This document shows positions 20,011-33,400 of a stretch of DNA of 64,000 nucleotides, one piece after another. A program made the position numbers and the translations under genes. Each line of letters opens with the position of its first letter. The first letter of the stretch is position 1. Source of the stretch: Arenicola marina (lineage: Eukaryota; Annelida; Polychaeta; Arenicolidae); NCBI GenBank assembly GCA_964019135.1, contig OZ025265.1, positions 24,527,143 to 24,591,142 on the forward strand. The letters run 5' to 3'. The notes below the pieces were generated by a model. That model worked only from the letters and a program-made list of their open reading frames with translations, did not search any database and had not been told where the DNA came from.

Positions 20011-21370
20011 TTATCTAATACCAGGCGTCCTTCCTTCGTGTGGTACTATGGTGTGACGTGGTCCGTCTCAGTTTACGGTTTGCTGTGGCGACATAATCCT
20101 CTTCAACGATGATTCGACGACATTAAGCCATGAAAGTCCGACCTTTATTCCCTGGAAAGAGATAGCCAAAAGTGATTAGCTTCTCCAAAAAAGAGCTGCT
20201 TTCCACATGCCCTACATCTTGCATCACCTTTTGATTTCGTTTAAAGTTATTATTTCAACAAAATGTCAACAGGCGAACAGACCTTGCCAGCTGAGCTATA
20301 TATGCCCCCCCCCCGCTCCACCCCCCTCCCCCCACATATATTCCGATTAGCCTTAGAATAAGTAATTTCCATCGAGGATTAGTTTTTCTCAAAAGTGACA
20401 GCCGTAGGGAAAAGCAGTTTTTAGCCTTAGGCTAACCAAAGGCTGCTGCTATCAATAAATGACAAACAAACGACCTTATGATGAGTCAGTCCGCCACTCC
20501 GCCGACTGAGGTAATCGGGCTTCGTACTTATGCAGCTGGAGGTGGGGTGGAGTGGGGTTGGGGTGCGGTGTTTTGGTTTGAAGCCCCCAGATATGGCACT
20601 ATAATTATGAGTACAGTAGCGACCTTACAGTATAAGTTATTGAAGCCATTTTTCCGGCCAAAATCACGTGATGATCTAAAATTAAAGCACTTTTTGTACA
20701 GATTAGTGGAATCATAATCTATTTATAATCTATACCACACGTAGACAGGTCGTGGGTTTGCGCCTTAATTAGCATGATTAGCATCTGGGGCATGTTTCGT
20801 TCAATCTCTTTATATTCTCCCGGAAGGTTTATTTGCTCAGTTTAGCCTTCTTGGGCAAGACTAAAGACTAAAAGTATCTCAAAATTTATGATGCATATGT
20901 TTTATATCTCTTTGAGTCTGTAAAACAAACATTTCAACATAAAACTGCGAGGTTTATTTATATCGCGCGCGGACGTGATAGCGAGCCGCGGTCGACATCA
21001 CACACAAAATAGCGAACTGCGAACAGGCGCGCAGGGATATAAAGCCGGCCACCAACTTCTGCTACGTTGACCAAAATGCTTCTCTCCGGATAGCCCGTAG
21101 GCTTTCAGGATTTAAATTCAAGATAGAATGTACTTATTCGACATGGAGAAGAGGTTGGTAATACAAAAAAATACGGAATATATTGCTTTAACTTCCTCTG
21201 GTGTAGCAACAAAGCGTACTCAACAGGGATCAACATATCACAATATACTGAGCATAAATGCAAGATGTGTGAATGTATTTACAACTGTACGTTCACTTTG
21301 ACGACTTCTCAATTGCGTTTTAACGGATGAAGGGTTTAAATACGGTTGGCACCAACATGAGAGGACAATA
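20011..21370. other. No gene seen
   Basis: C-rich run at 20307-20335; the rest is unique-looking. No reading frame over 80 codons and no family motif. Confidence 0.45.
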
Positions 21371-21718
21371 GGGTCTGTAAGTGACGTCACAGACAGCGCG
21401 CGCTCACCTCTAGAAACAACCATTCTGGGTACAACGCGTCAGCGGGTCCCTATACTTTACTATGGGCCTCGAACTAACCTCACTGATCTTTGAGATTTGA
21501 ATGCAATGTTAGATTTGAAAACCATATGGAATAAATTTTTGGGGGTGTACCTTCATACTCGTACTAGCTTTAAATTGCAAGACGCTGGTTTTCTGTGCGT
21601 TTCACGCCATTACAAAGAGCTCCCTATGCTTTGTATATGGGGCGGTGAAGCGTCATGTACCCGAAACCGGATTCGCTGGAGGTGAACGCGCGCTGTCTGT
21701 GATGTCACTTACAGACCC
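21371..21718. mobile_element. 348-bp MITE with about 65-bp terminal inverted repeats and TA duplication
   Basis: The left end gggtctgtaagtgacgtcac and the right end gtgatgtcacttacagaccc are inverse, and the similarity continues through cagacagcgcgcgctcacct. TA flanks both ends (21369-21370, 21719-21720). GGG-starting termini and the TA target resemble the element at 15483, so both may use the same transposase type. The short frame inside (21497-21685) has no recognisable product. Confidence 0.85.
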
Positions 21719-23078
21719 TATACATGCATCAATACTTACCGATTTTTTTTTCAGATATCCAATTGTGGTTTTTCTAATGACATATATAATCGATTAAAAC
21801 AGTCAATTGGTAGCTACTTAATTTACTAAATGTGCCATTTATGAGCCAGGAGCAATGACATTATCGATATTTATAATACGGAATAAGCCGTGTAAAATTC
21901 TGCATGAGCGAGCGCACGGCGTGCATGGAAAGTATCGGTAAATTAAATGTATGCGAGGGTGCTCCTAACGGTTTTGTATTCTTTAACGGGTCTGGCATTT
22001 ACTAAACAGTGGTCAAATGGGAGTTATAGTCTCCTCCACAGCCCCCCGCTGCGTGGCCAGCTCACTCAGATCCACATGGAGCGACCGGAGGTGGGGCTGT
22101 GGAGCCTAATGGGTTAGAGCGTGAAGGTAGGGGTGGGGGAGATAACTGGACAAGCCACTCCTCGATTGCTAAATACGTTTTATTTCTATGAAGGTGGCAA
22201 TTATAAAATCGATTCGTGTATCATTCACATTTGACGTATATTGCCGTGAAAATACGGCGTGAGTATACGTGTTATTGATCGTCGATAAATGCCACCTAGC
22301 TCTGGCTATTCGTTTATCCTTTAATATAGCATAAGTAGCCCGATTACATTCCTGTAGTAGAAGGTGTTTAATGTGGCTGGAGTGTTGGAAACGAAAGAGG
22401 GGCATCGGGGTAACAAAGCTGCTCATACAGCAATTTGTCCCATAAGAAACACTAAATTTGAATATTTCTGATGGCACTAATTTGTTGAATTGTTTATGAT
22501 ATAAAGACAATGCTGCCGTGTACAAAAAATAAAAAAGAGATGATTTTAGAGACTATGAGTTTACAGAAACTAGTACAGACTGTAGTCACACAAAACGTGG
22601 GTTACATTACTATATCTCGAATTAAACAATATTAATTCATGCTGGACATTTCTCATATCTGGCCCTGGCCTTTAACCCAGTCCGCATTAAGGGCGTAGGC
22701 GCGTGCACCAAATTTTTCTTCGGATGGCCAAACATATATATATCTTGTGAGACAGTATCTATCATAATAAATGTCTAGACTAGTTTTAAAACAAAGGACA
22801 GCATGTTTGGACAGCAGGGAAGCCATAAAAACAGGACGGTATGAAGGCCACATCGTCAGACGCAAGTAAGGTCACCATACTTATGTACAATCTGCGTGAC
22901 CGTATCAGTATCCTTGACATTTAAAGGCACAGCAGAACTCGCAGAGTGGTTTATATGAGTTATAGGATTACGAAATCATCGATATCGGTCGTGTGATGGC
23001 AGATATGTTTTCATCGTGATGGCAGTGAGTGATGCGTCAGAGGCGCATCCATCAATATACAAATCCGGTGAGTTCCTA
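21719..23078. other. No gene seen
   Basis: AT-rich unique sequence with a hairpin at 22034-22104, annotated separately. A 118-codon minus frame (22169-22525) and a 70-codon minus frame (22653-22865) show no family features. Confidence 0.4.
22034..22104. other. Perfect 12-bp stem hairpin
   Basis: ctccacagcccc (22034-22045) pairs with ggggctgtggag (22093-22104) around a loop of about 47 bp. Immediately after it, atgggttagagcg resembles the SINE box A region, so this may be a remnant of a SINE or MITE end. Confidence 0.5.
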
Positions 23079-23343
23079 CCCAGCTAATAAGTTAACATTA
23101 TGACGACGTTTTTTTTTGTTTGGTTTTGGTTGAGATAACGTGAAAATGTATGTGTTTTTTTACGTTGCCCGAACGTTTTCAGATAACGTTGTCCCACATG
23201 CAGTCCAGTATTAAAATTGTGCCCTTTGTGAGAACAACTGCGTATATGATGAATTAATCGGAAGCATGATTGCCAAATACAATCAATTACATATTGTTTT
23301 CATGATGCCTAACTTTTCAGGTAACGTTGTCCTAACGTTGGGA
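23079..23343. mobile_element. ACGTT-rich non-autonomous element, copy 1
   Basis: Begins cccagctaataagttaacat and carries many aacgtt/acgtt motifs, ending near taacgttggg. The same end occurs in inverse orientation at 61230-61270 (cccagcaaacaagttaacg on the minus strand). Small, non-coding and probably a MITE; exact borders are uncertain. Confidence 0.55.
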
Positions 23344-23469
23344 AAACTTCCACTCTCGACTTCTCACATACATACATACACATCCTCTTCAGTCATATTC
23401 TTAGGCTAAAAGCCTGTTGACTGATCCTGGATTTCGTTTTCCTCATTATCGTTCATTTCGACAATTTGC

Positions 23470-23890
23470 GGGTTGAGCGGAAGGCAGACTTCGTTTTCAT
23501 ACCAATGTTTTCTCCATTACGATGTCGGCTGGGAGGGAGTTCCAGGTTTCAACGATTCTGTTCGAGAAGAAGTGCTAATTGTATTGCAGAAGGGCTTCCT
23601 CAGTTTCAATGGGTGGCCTCTTGTTGTGTGGTCATCATCAAATTGAAATAGTTGCCTAGGTAATCTCCCTTGGTTGTCGTGGACTATGTACTTATAGGCC
23701 CTTATCATATCGCCCCTAGCTCTCCTGTAGCTCATGCAGGGTAACTTCAATTTTGCTAATCGATCTTCGTATGGTAGATCTTTCAAGCCATGTAACAGTT
23801 CTGTTGCCCGACGTAATGCACCTTCAATTAGTTTCTTATCCTTCATTAGACATGGGTTACACACTGCCGTACCGTATTCCAAGTGCGATC
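23470..23890 (-). pseudogene. LINE reverse-transcriptase 3' fragment
   Basis: The minus frame from about 23885 reads LEYGTAVCNPCLMKDKKLIE, then RRATELLHGLKDLPYEDRL and YRRARGDMIRAYK, the conserved C-terminal segment of CR1/L2/jockey-type LINE polyproteins just after the reverse transcriptase. Near 23570 the homology passes to another frame (FFSNRIVETWNSLPADIV), so a frameshift is present, and a stop follows soon after. Everything upstream (endonuclease, most of RT) is missing: a typical 5'-truncated dead copy. It is not a host gene. Confidence 0.75.
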
Positions 23891-24292
23891 AGGGCTGTGC
23901 ACAGCATCTTTAGAGACTGGATAGTCGTATAAGACCTTCGTACGAGTCCAAGTAAGTATGCTTGTTACGGCGTGGCTTATGCGGATAGTGGCCTGGTACA
24001 CCCCTGTGCCTCGCTCTGGTTGCCAGACACACCACATGTGAGCCAGGGGCAGCCACCCGTGAACAAACTAGCCTTCTTGAAGTCACAAATACCACAGCGC
24101 GGTCTATGGGAATCGACATACATATGATGTTTGCAATGACAGCCCTAGCCAGCCAGCCCCAGTTATGTGGCTGTATAACGGGCAGGGCTCATCTACAGGC
24201 CCTGCACTTCCGATTTTTACCCGGTCATACAGTCATAGAACTAGGTCCAGGGCATTCCTGCGAAATTTTCTGTGCCCCCGATATGTTCTAAG
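23891..24292. other. No gene seen
   Basis: Unique sequence between the LINE fragment and the 24-bp array; overlapping short minus frames only. Confidence 0.4.
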
Positions 24293-24934
24293 ACCCCAGC
24301 TTTGATACCCCAGGTTACCCCAGCTTTGATACCCCAGGTTACCCCAGCTTTGATACCCCAGGTTTCCCCAGCTTTGATACCCCAGGTTTCCCCAGCTTTG
24401 ATACCCCAGGACACCCCAGCTTTGATACCCCAGGTTTCCCCAGCTTTGATACCCCAGGTTTCCCCAGCTTTGATACCCCAGGTTACCCCAGCTTTGATAC
24501 CCCAGGTTACCCCAGCTTTGATACCCCAGGTTACCCCAGCTTTGATACCCCAGGTTACCCCAGCTTTGATACCCCAGGTTACCCCAGGTTACCCCAGCTT
24601 TGATACCCCAGGTTTCTCCAGCTTTGATACCCCAGGTTTCCCTAGCTTTGATACCCCAGGTTTCCCCAGCTTTGATACCCCAGGTTTCCCCAGCGTTGAC
24701 ACCCCAGGTTTCCCCAGCTTTGATACCCCAGGTTTCCCCAGCTTTGATACCCCAGGTTTCTCCAGCTTTGATACCCCAGGTTTACACAGCTTTGATACCC
24801 CAGGTTTCCCCAGCTTTGATACCCCAGGTTACCCCAGCTTTGATACCCCAGGTTTCCCCAGCTTTGATACCCCAGGTTTCCCCAGCTTTGATACTCCAGG
24901 TTTCCCCAGCTTTGATACCCCAGGTTTCTCCATG
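24293..24934. repeat. 24-bp minisatellite, about 27 copies
   Basis: Core agctttgataccccaggtt with tacccc/ttcccc variants. One partial unit near 24578-24595 changes the phase. Because 24 is eight codons, a 242-codon plus frame (PALIPQV units) and a 124-codon minus frame run through it; neither has non-repeat coding sequence, so I do not call a gene. Confidence 0.95.
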
Positions 24935-24982
24935 CAGGACAAATATTCACGGTGGCGGGGTGGCTCACTGACATATAGGTTA

Positions 24983-25263
24983 GGGGGGGGGGGGATCTGA
25001 TCTCCGCGATTATCATCTAGGAATTCTTGGAGATTATCGACTAGCTCTTGGCCCTTTTGGGGATCATTATCCTTACAATTCCCGGTTAGACGCGAAGACC
25101 CTTGGCCTATTTACTGCGATCCGTTATAGCAATCTGTGAATTCCTCGATATCGCCTTCAAGGTGTGTTATTTCGCGCGCAGTCTTGAGCAGTCCTCGTCT
25201 TGGAGATTCGATGTTACTCTCCATAATTCGTGGGTATTGGCGATTCAGAGGGGGTAACCCCCC
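24983..25263 (+). mobile_element. G-run/C-run ended dispersed element (family P), copy 2
   Basis: Same order of motifs as at 19710: G run, ttcttggagattatcgacta, acgcgaagacccttggccta, tttactgcgatccgttatag, cttggagattcgatgttact, then cagagggggtaacccccc at the end. Several small deletions relative to copy 1. Confidence 0.75.
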
Positions 25264-26479
25264 TCTCACATAATCTGCACACTCACTGGGCTGGTCAACC
25301 CTTCAAAGTTTTTGGGTCTGCGAGATTTGCTTTTATGCTGGCCGAATCTCATACGACGTGTAGGACAGCTATTTGATCGCTTTGCGCGAAAGACAACACC
25401 AAACATCATTTAGTAGAAACATGACGAAAAGGGCGTATGCGCGAGGTATAACCTAGCCTCGGGAGACCCACTCCGTTCCACCGTTACCAACGAAGTGGTC
25501 TCCCTACGTATGGCCTGATAACCGGACCTTATACAGCGGTTCTTTGGTTATCATAACGCGCCCCCTTATTGTATACATCATAACAAAAATTGGCGTGATA
25601 TCGTGGCGCCTACACGGAAAATGCAGTTTAAAAATTAACCAGCAAAAAAAACCCCATCATCGTCAGGCCAATATAACCTTGCAGAAACGAGAAGCTAAAC
25701 AACAAGTGGTAACAGTATCAACACAAGTCTCAAAGAGAGAACTAGATACGCGCCAGAAGGCGCCCATAGAGTTGATAGAGCAGGTTTGCCGGGAATAAAG
25801 AATAAACCGAACGGGTTTGCCCGGTCTGCAGAAACCGCGATAACAGCCGGTCAACGGAAAACAAATATTGGAAACACCCCTTCCGAGCATATTTGAGAGG
25901 TAAAGAGGAGGGCGGCGGCTTTACGGTGGAACCCCCTCCAAACCCAGCAACGTAGTACCCCCCCCCCCCCCCCCCCCGCCCCACGAGACTTCAGGTCAGA
26001 AAGAAACATCCGCTGTAATGTCGCAGTAGAGTAGAATCACAAACACATAACACATCCCTCCCCGGCCGGAGCAAACACCGATGTAGGGCGTTATGACATC
26101 ACTGAAGAGCCGTGGTCCTGTTATCAGGTAAAACAATCTCAAGACCCGTGCTCCATTCGCCAGGGGGCGCCAGGTATCTTTGGTTATTCCGGTTTCCGTT
26201 TTCGTTGTCGTTTGTCCGGCTTTTGCCTCGACCTATGTCTCGTTGGTTATTGTTAAACATTCGTCAAAATGGCCCTCTGATAATTCATTTTCAATCGGAA
26301 GAATTGGGCAAATGGCGAGTGAAGAATTTGTACTTTGTCCAATTAAAGCAAAATTCGCCACCAGCAGATGTAGTGTTGTTATTCCTAGGACTGTACACAG
26401 GGCATCGCTGAAATGATCCAACATGTCAACTGCGCCCTGCGCTTCACACCTCGAACCAGGCGCAGAACGGACGTGGCAC
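25264..26479. other. No gene seen; hairpin and G/C-run repeat copy 2
   Basis: Contains a hairpin (25461-25504: gggagac...ccact pairing with agtgg...tctccc, loop near ccgttaccaacg), and 25862-25985, a copy of the repeat at 1835-2145 that ends in a long C run. Overlapping frames of 80-99 codons lack family features. Confidence 0.45.
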
Positions 26480-27417
26480 ATCACTGGCCTAATCACCTAA
26501 CTTACCTAATCATATCACTTACCTAATCACATCACTGGCCTAATCACCTAACTTACCTAATCATATCACTTACCTAATCACATCACTGGCCTAATCACCT
26601 AACTTACCTAATCATATCACTTACCTAATCACCTAACTTATCTATAATCACATCACTTACCTAATCACCTAACTTACGTAATCCTTCATCTTATCTAATC
26701 ACCTAACTTATCTGATCCCAACTTACTTAATTCCCTAACTTACCTAATCCCCCAACTTACCTCACCTAACTTACCTAATCACATGTCTTACCTGATCCCC
26801 TCATTTATCTGATCCATTCACTTACGTGATCCATTCACTTACCTGATCCCCTCAATTCAATTGACCCCTTCGCTCACCTGATCCCCTCATTTATCTGATC
26901 CCTTCACTTACCTGATCCCCTCATTTAAATGATCCCTTCACCCCCCTGATCCATTCACTTACCTGATCCCCTCATTTATCTGATCCCTTTACTTACCTGA
27001 TCCCTTCGCTCACCTGATCCCCTCATTTAGCTGATCCCTTCACTTGCCTGATCTCCTCATTTAAATGATCCCTTCACTTACCTGATCCATTCACTTACCT
27101 GATCCCCTGACTTCACTTGGCCCCTTCACTTTCCTGATCCCCTCATTTATCTGATCCCTTCACTTACCTGATCCCTTCACTTACCTGATCCCCTCAATTA
27201 CATGATCCCATCACTTACCTGATCCCTTCACTTTCCTGATCCCTTCACTTGATCTCAATAATTACATGGTCCCCTCACTTACCTGATCCTTTCACTTACT
27301 TGATCCCCTCAATTACATGATCCCACCACTCACCTGATCCCTTCACTTACCTGATTCCATCACTTACCTGATCGCCTTTCCAAACCCATCGCCTTTTCAC
27401 TGATCACGTCACTCCCC
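26480..27417. repeat. Degenerate 17-bp array grading into the 38-bp satellite
   Basis: Begins as cacttacctaatcac-type units, drifts to ttcacttacctgatccc units of about 17 bp, and ends directly at the first 38-bp unit. Units are heterogeneous in sequence and length. The shared acctgatc word in both arrays suggests common origin. Confidence 0.85.
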
Positions 27418-30400
27418 TGATCGCCAACCTTAAGTCTCTCCCCGGCTGCCCCACCTGATCCCAACTTTAAGTCTCTCCCCGGTCGCCCCACCTGATCGCC
27501 AACCTTAAGTCTCTCCCCGGTCGCCCCACCTGATCGCCAACCTTAAGTCTCTCCCCGGTCGCCCCACCTGATCCCAACCTTAAGTCTCTCCCCGGTCGCC
27601 CCACCTGATCGCCAACGTTAAGCCTCTCCCCGGTCGCCCCACCTGATCCCAACCTTAAGTCTCTCCCCGGTCGCCCCACCTGATCGCCAACCTTAAGTCT
27701 CTCCTCGGTCGCCCCACCTGATCGCCAACCTTAAGTCTCTCCTCGGTCGCCCCACCTGATCGCCAACCTTAAGTCTCTCCCCGGTCGCCCCACCTGATCG
27801 CCAACCTTAAGTCTCTCCCCGGTCGCCCCACCTGATCGCCAACCTTAAGTCTCTCCCCGGTCGCCCCACCTGATCGCCAACCTTAAGTCTCTCCTCGGTC
27901 GCCCCACCTGATCGCCAACCTTAAGTCTCTCCCCGGTCGCCCCACCTGATCGCCAACCTTAAGTCTCTCCCCGGTCGCCCCACCTGATCGCCAACCTTAA
28001 GTCTCTCCCCGGTCGCCCCACCTGATCGCCAACCTTAAGTCTCTCCCCGGTCGCCCCACCTGATCGCCAACCTTAAGTCTCTCCCCGGTCGCCCCACCTG
28101 ATCCTAACCTTAAGTCTCTCCCCGGTCGCCCCACCTGATCGCCAACCTTAAGTCTCTCCCCGGTCGCCCCACCTGATCGCCAACCTTAAGTCTCTCCCCG
28201 GTCGCCCCACCTGATCGCCAACCTTAAGTCTCTCCCCGGTCGCCCCACCTGATCGCCAACCTTAAGTCTCTCCCCGGTCGCCCCACCTGATCCCAACCTT
28301 AAGTCTCTCCCCGGTCGCCCCACCTGATCGCCAACCTTAAGTCTCTCCCCGGTCGCCCCACCTGATCGCCAACGTTAAGTCTCTCCCCGGTCGCCCCACC
28401 TGATCGCCAACCTTAAGTCTCTCCCCGGTCGCCCCACCTGATCGCCAACCTTAAGTCTCTCCCCGGTCGCCCCACCTGATCGCCAACCTTAAGTCTCTCC
28501 CCGGTCGCCCCACCTGATCCTAACCTTAAGTCTCTCCCCGGTCGCCCCACCTGATCGCCAACCTTAAGTCTCTCCCCGGTCGCCCCACCTGATCGCCAAC
28601 CTTAGGTCTCTCCCCGGTCGCCCCACCTGATCCTAACCTTAAGTCTCTCCTCGGTCGCCCCATCTGATCGCCAACCTTAAGTCTCTCCCCGGTCGCCCCA
28701 CCTGATCGCCAACCTTAAGTCTCTCCCCGGTCGCCCCACCTGATCGCCAACCTTAAGTCTCTCCCCGGTCGCCCCACCTGATCCCAACCTTAAGTCTCTC
28801 CCCGGTCGCCCCACCTGATCGCCAACCTTAAGTCTCTCCCCGGTCGCCCCACCTGATCCCAACCTTAAGTCTCTCCCCGGTCGCCCCACCTGATCGCCAA
28901 CCTTAAGTCTCTCCCCGGTCGCCCCACCTGATCGCCAACCTTAAGTCTCTCCCCGGTCGCCCCACCTGATCGCCAACCTTAAGTCTCTCCCCGGTCGCCC
29001 CACCTGATCCCAACCTTAAGTCTCTCCCCGGTCGCCCCACCTGATCGCCAACCTTAAGTCTCTCCCCGGTCGCCCCACCTGATCCCAACCTTAAGTCTCT
29101 CCCCGGTCGCCCCACCTGATCGCCAACCTTAAGTCTCTCCTCGGTCGCCCCACCTGATCGCCAACCTTAAGTCTCTCCCCGGTCGCCCCACCTGATCGCC
29201 AACCTTAAGTCTCTCCCCGGTCGCCCCACCTGATCGCCAACCTTAAGTCTCTCCTCGGTCGCCCCACCTGATCGCCAGCCTTAAGCCTCTCCCCGGTCGC
29301 CCCACCTGATCGCCAACCTTAAGTCTCTCCCCGGTCGCCCCACCTGATCGCCAACCTTAAGTCTCTCCCCGGTCGCCCCACCTGATCGCCAACGTTAAGC
29401 CTCTCCCCGGTCGCCCCACCTGATCGCCAACCTTAAGTCTCTCCCCGGTCGCCACACCTGATCGCCAACCTTAAGTCTCTCCCCGGTCGCCCCACCTGAT
29501 CGCCAACCTTAAATCTCTCCCCGGTCGCCCCACCTGATCCCAACCTTAAGTCTCTCCCCAGTCGCCCCACCTGATCCCAACCTTAAGTCTCTCCCCGGTC
29601 GCCCCACCTGATTGCCAACCTTAAGTCTCTCCCCGGTCGCCCCACCTGATCCCAACCTTAAGTCTCTCCCCGGTCGCCCCACCTGATCGCCAACCTTAAG
29701 TCTCTCTCCGGTCGCCCCACCTGATCGCCAACCTTAATTCTCTCCCCGGTCGCCCGACCTGATCCCAACCTTAAGTCTCTCCCCGGTCGCCCCACCTGAT
29801 TGCAAACCTTAAGTCTCTCCCCGGTCGCCCCACCTGATCGCCAACGTTAAGCCTCTCCCCGGTCGCCCCACCTGATCGCCAACCTTAAGTCTCTCCCCGG
29901 TCGCCCCACCTGATCGCCAACCTTAAGTCTCTCCCCAGTCGCCCCACCTGATCGCCAACCTTAAATCTCTCCTCGGTCGCCCCACCTGATCGCCAACCTT
30001 AAGTCTCTCCCCGGTCGCCCCACCTGATTGCAAACCTTAAGTCTCTCCCCGGTCGCCCCACCTGATTGCAAACCTTAAGTCTCTCCCCGGTCGCCCCACC
30101 TGATCGCCAACGTTAAGCCTCTCCCCGGTCGCCCCACCTGATCGCCAACCTTAAGTCTCTCCCCGGTCGCCCCACCTGATCGCCAACCTTAAGTCTCTCC
30201 CCAGTCGCCCCACCTGATCGCCAACCTTAAGTCTCTCCCCGGTCGCCCCACCTGATCGCCAACCTTAAGTCTCTCCCCGGTCGCCCCACCTGATCCCAAC
30301 CTTAAGTCTCTCCCCGGTCGCCCCACCTGATCGCCAACCTTAAGTCTCTCCTCGGTCGCCCCACCTGATCGCCAACCTTAAGTCTCTCCCCGGCCGCCCC

Positions 30401-33400
30401 ACCTGATCGCCAACCTTAAGTCTCTCCCCGGTCGCTCCACCTGATCGCCAACCTTAAGTCTCTCCCCGGTCGCCCCACCTGATTGCCAACCTTAAGTCTC
30501 TCCCCGGTCGCCCCACCTGATCGCCAACCTTAAGTCTCTCCCCCGGTTGCCCCACCTGATCGCCAACCTTAAGTCTCTCCCCGGTCGCCCCACCTGATCG
30601 CCAACCTTAAGTCTCTCCCCGATCGCCCGACCTGATCGCCAACCTTAAGTCTCTCCCCGGTCGCCCCACCTGATCGCCAACCTTAAGTCTCCCCCGGTCG
30701 CCCCACCTGATCGCCAACCTTAAGTCTCTCCCCGGTCGCCCCACCTGATCGCCAAACTTAAGTCTCTCCCCAGTCGCCCCACCTGATCGCCAACCTTAAA
30801 TCTCTCTCCGGTCGCCCCACCTGATCGCCAACCTTAAGTCTCTCCCCGGTCGCCCCAACTGATCCCAAACTTAAGTCTCTCCCCGGTCGCCCCACCTGAT
30901 CCCAACCTTAAGTCTCTCCCCGGTCGCCCCACCTGATCCCAACCTTAAGTCTCTCCCCGGCCGCCCCACCTGATCGCCAACCTTAAGTCTCTCCCCGGTC
31001 GCCCCACCTGATCGCCAACCTTAAGTCTCTCCCCAGTCGCCCCACCTGATCGCCAACCTTAAGTCTCTCCCCAGTCGCCCCAACTGATCGCCAACCTTAA
31101 GTCTCTCCTCGGTCGCCCCACCTGATCGCCAACCTTAAGTCTCTCCCCAGTCGCCCCACCTGATCGCCAACCTTAAGTCTCTCCCCAGTCGCCCCAACTG
31201 ATCGCCAACCTTAAGTCTCTCCTCGGTCGCCCCACCTGATCGCCAACCTTAAGTCTCTCCCCAGTCGCCCCACCTGATCGCCAACGTTAAGCCTCTCCCC
31301 GGTCGCCCCACCTGATCGCCAACCTTAAGTCTCTCCCCGGTCGCCCCACCTGATCGCCAACCTTAAGTCTCTCCCCGGTCGCCCCACCTGATCGCCAACC
31401 TTAAGTCTCTCCCCGGTCGCCCCACCTGATCGCCAACGTTAAGCCTCTCCCCGGTCGCCCCACCTGATCGCCAACCTTAAGTCTCTCCCCGGTCGCCCCA
31501 CCTGATCGCCAACCTTAAGTCTCTCCCCGGTCGCCCCACCTGATCGCCAACCTTAAGTCTCTCCCCAGTCGCCCCACCTGATCGCCAACCTTAAGTCTCT
31601 CCCCAGTCGCCCCAACTGATCGCCAACCTTAAGTCTCTCCTCGGTCGCCCCACCTGATCGCCAACCTTAAGTCTCTCCCCAGTCGCCCCACCTGATCGCC
31701 AACGTTAAGCCTCTCCCCGGTCGCCCCACCTGATCGCCAACCTTAAGTCTCTCCCCGGTCGCCCCACCTGATCGCCAACCTTAAGTCTCTCCCCGGTCGC
31801 CCCACCTGATCGCCAACCTTAAGTCTCTCCCCGGTCGCCCCACCTGATCGCCAACGTTAAGCCTCTCCCCGGTCGCCCCACCTGATCGCCAACCTTAAGT
31901 CTCTCCCCGGTCGCCCCACCTGATCGCCAACCTTAAGTCTCTCCCCGGTCGCCCCACCTGATCGCCAACCTTAAGTCTCTCCCCGGTCGCCCCACCTGAT
32001 CCCAACCTTAAGTCTCTCCCCGGTCGCCCCACCTGATCGCCAACGTTAAGCCTCTCCCCGGTCGCCCCACCTGATCGCCAACCTTAAGTCTCTCCCCGGT
32101 CGCCCCACCTGATCGCCAACCTTAAGTCTCTCCCCGGTCGCCCCACCTGATCGCCAACGTTAAGCCTCTCCCCGGTCGCCCCACCTGATCGCCAACCTTA
32201 AGTCTCTCCCCGGTCGCCCCACCTGATCGCCAACCTTAAGTCTCTCCCCGGTCGCCCCACCTGATCGCCAACCTTAAGTCCCTCCCCGGTCGCCCCACCT
32301 GATCGCCAACCTTAAGTCTCTCCCCGGTCGCCCCACCTGATCGCCAACCTTAAGTCTCTCCCCGGTCGCCCCACCTGATCGCCAACCTTAAGTCTCTCCC
32401 CGGTCGCCCCACCTGATCGCCAACCTTAAGTCTCTCCCCGGTCGCCCCACCTGATCGCCAACCTTAAGTCTCTCTCCGGTCGCCCCACCTGATCGCCAAC
32501 CTTAAGTCTCTCCCCGGCCGCCCCACCTGATCGCCAACCTTAAGTCCCTCCCCGGTCGCCCCACCTGATCCCAACCTTAAGTCTCTCCCCGGTCGCTCCA
32601 CCTGATCGCCAACCTTAAGTCTCTCCCCGGCTGCCCCACCTGATCCCAACCTTAAGTCTCTCCCCGGTCGCCCCACCTGATCCCAACCTTAAGTCTCTCC
32701 CCGGTCGCCCCACCTGATCGCCAACCTTAAGTCTCTCCCCGGTCGCCCCACCTGATCGCCAACCTTAAGTCTCTCCCCGGTCGCCCCACCAGATCGCCAA
32801 CCTTAAGTCTCTCCCCGGTCGCCCCACCTGATCGCCAACCTTAAGTCTCTCCCCGGTCACCCCACCTGATCGCCAACCTTAAGTCTCTCCCCGGTCGCCC
32901 CACCTGATCGCCAACCTTAAGTCTCTCACCGGTCGCCCCACCTGATCGCCAGCCTTAAGTCTCTCCCCCAGTCGCCCCACCTGATCCCAACCTTAAGTCT
33001 CTCCCCGGTCGCCCCACCTGATCGCCAACCTTAAGTCTCTCCTCGGTCGCCCCACCTGATCGCCAACCTTAAGTCTCTCCCCGGTCGCCCCACCTGATCG
33101 CCAACCTTAAGTCTCTCCCCGATCGCCCCACCTGATCGCCAACCTTAAGTCTCTCCCCGGTCGCCCCACCTGATCGCCAAACTTAAGTCTCTCCCCGGTC
33201 GCCCCACCTGATCGCCAACCTTAAATCTCTCCCCCAGTCGCCCCACCTGATCGCCAACCTTAAGGTTCTCTCCGGTCGCCCCACCTGATCGCCAACCTTA
33301 AGTCTCTCCCCGGTCGCCCGACCTGATCCCAACCTTAAGTCTCTCCCCGATCGCCTCACCTGATCGCCAACCTTAAGTCTCTCCCCGGTCGCCCCACCTG

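Noticed and set aside
24272-25016. 242-codon PALIPQV repeat protein
   Set aside because: Period of 24 keeps several frames open on both strands; starts and ends at array borders with no flanking coding sequence or signal.
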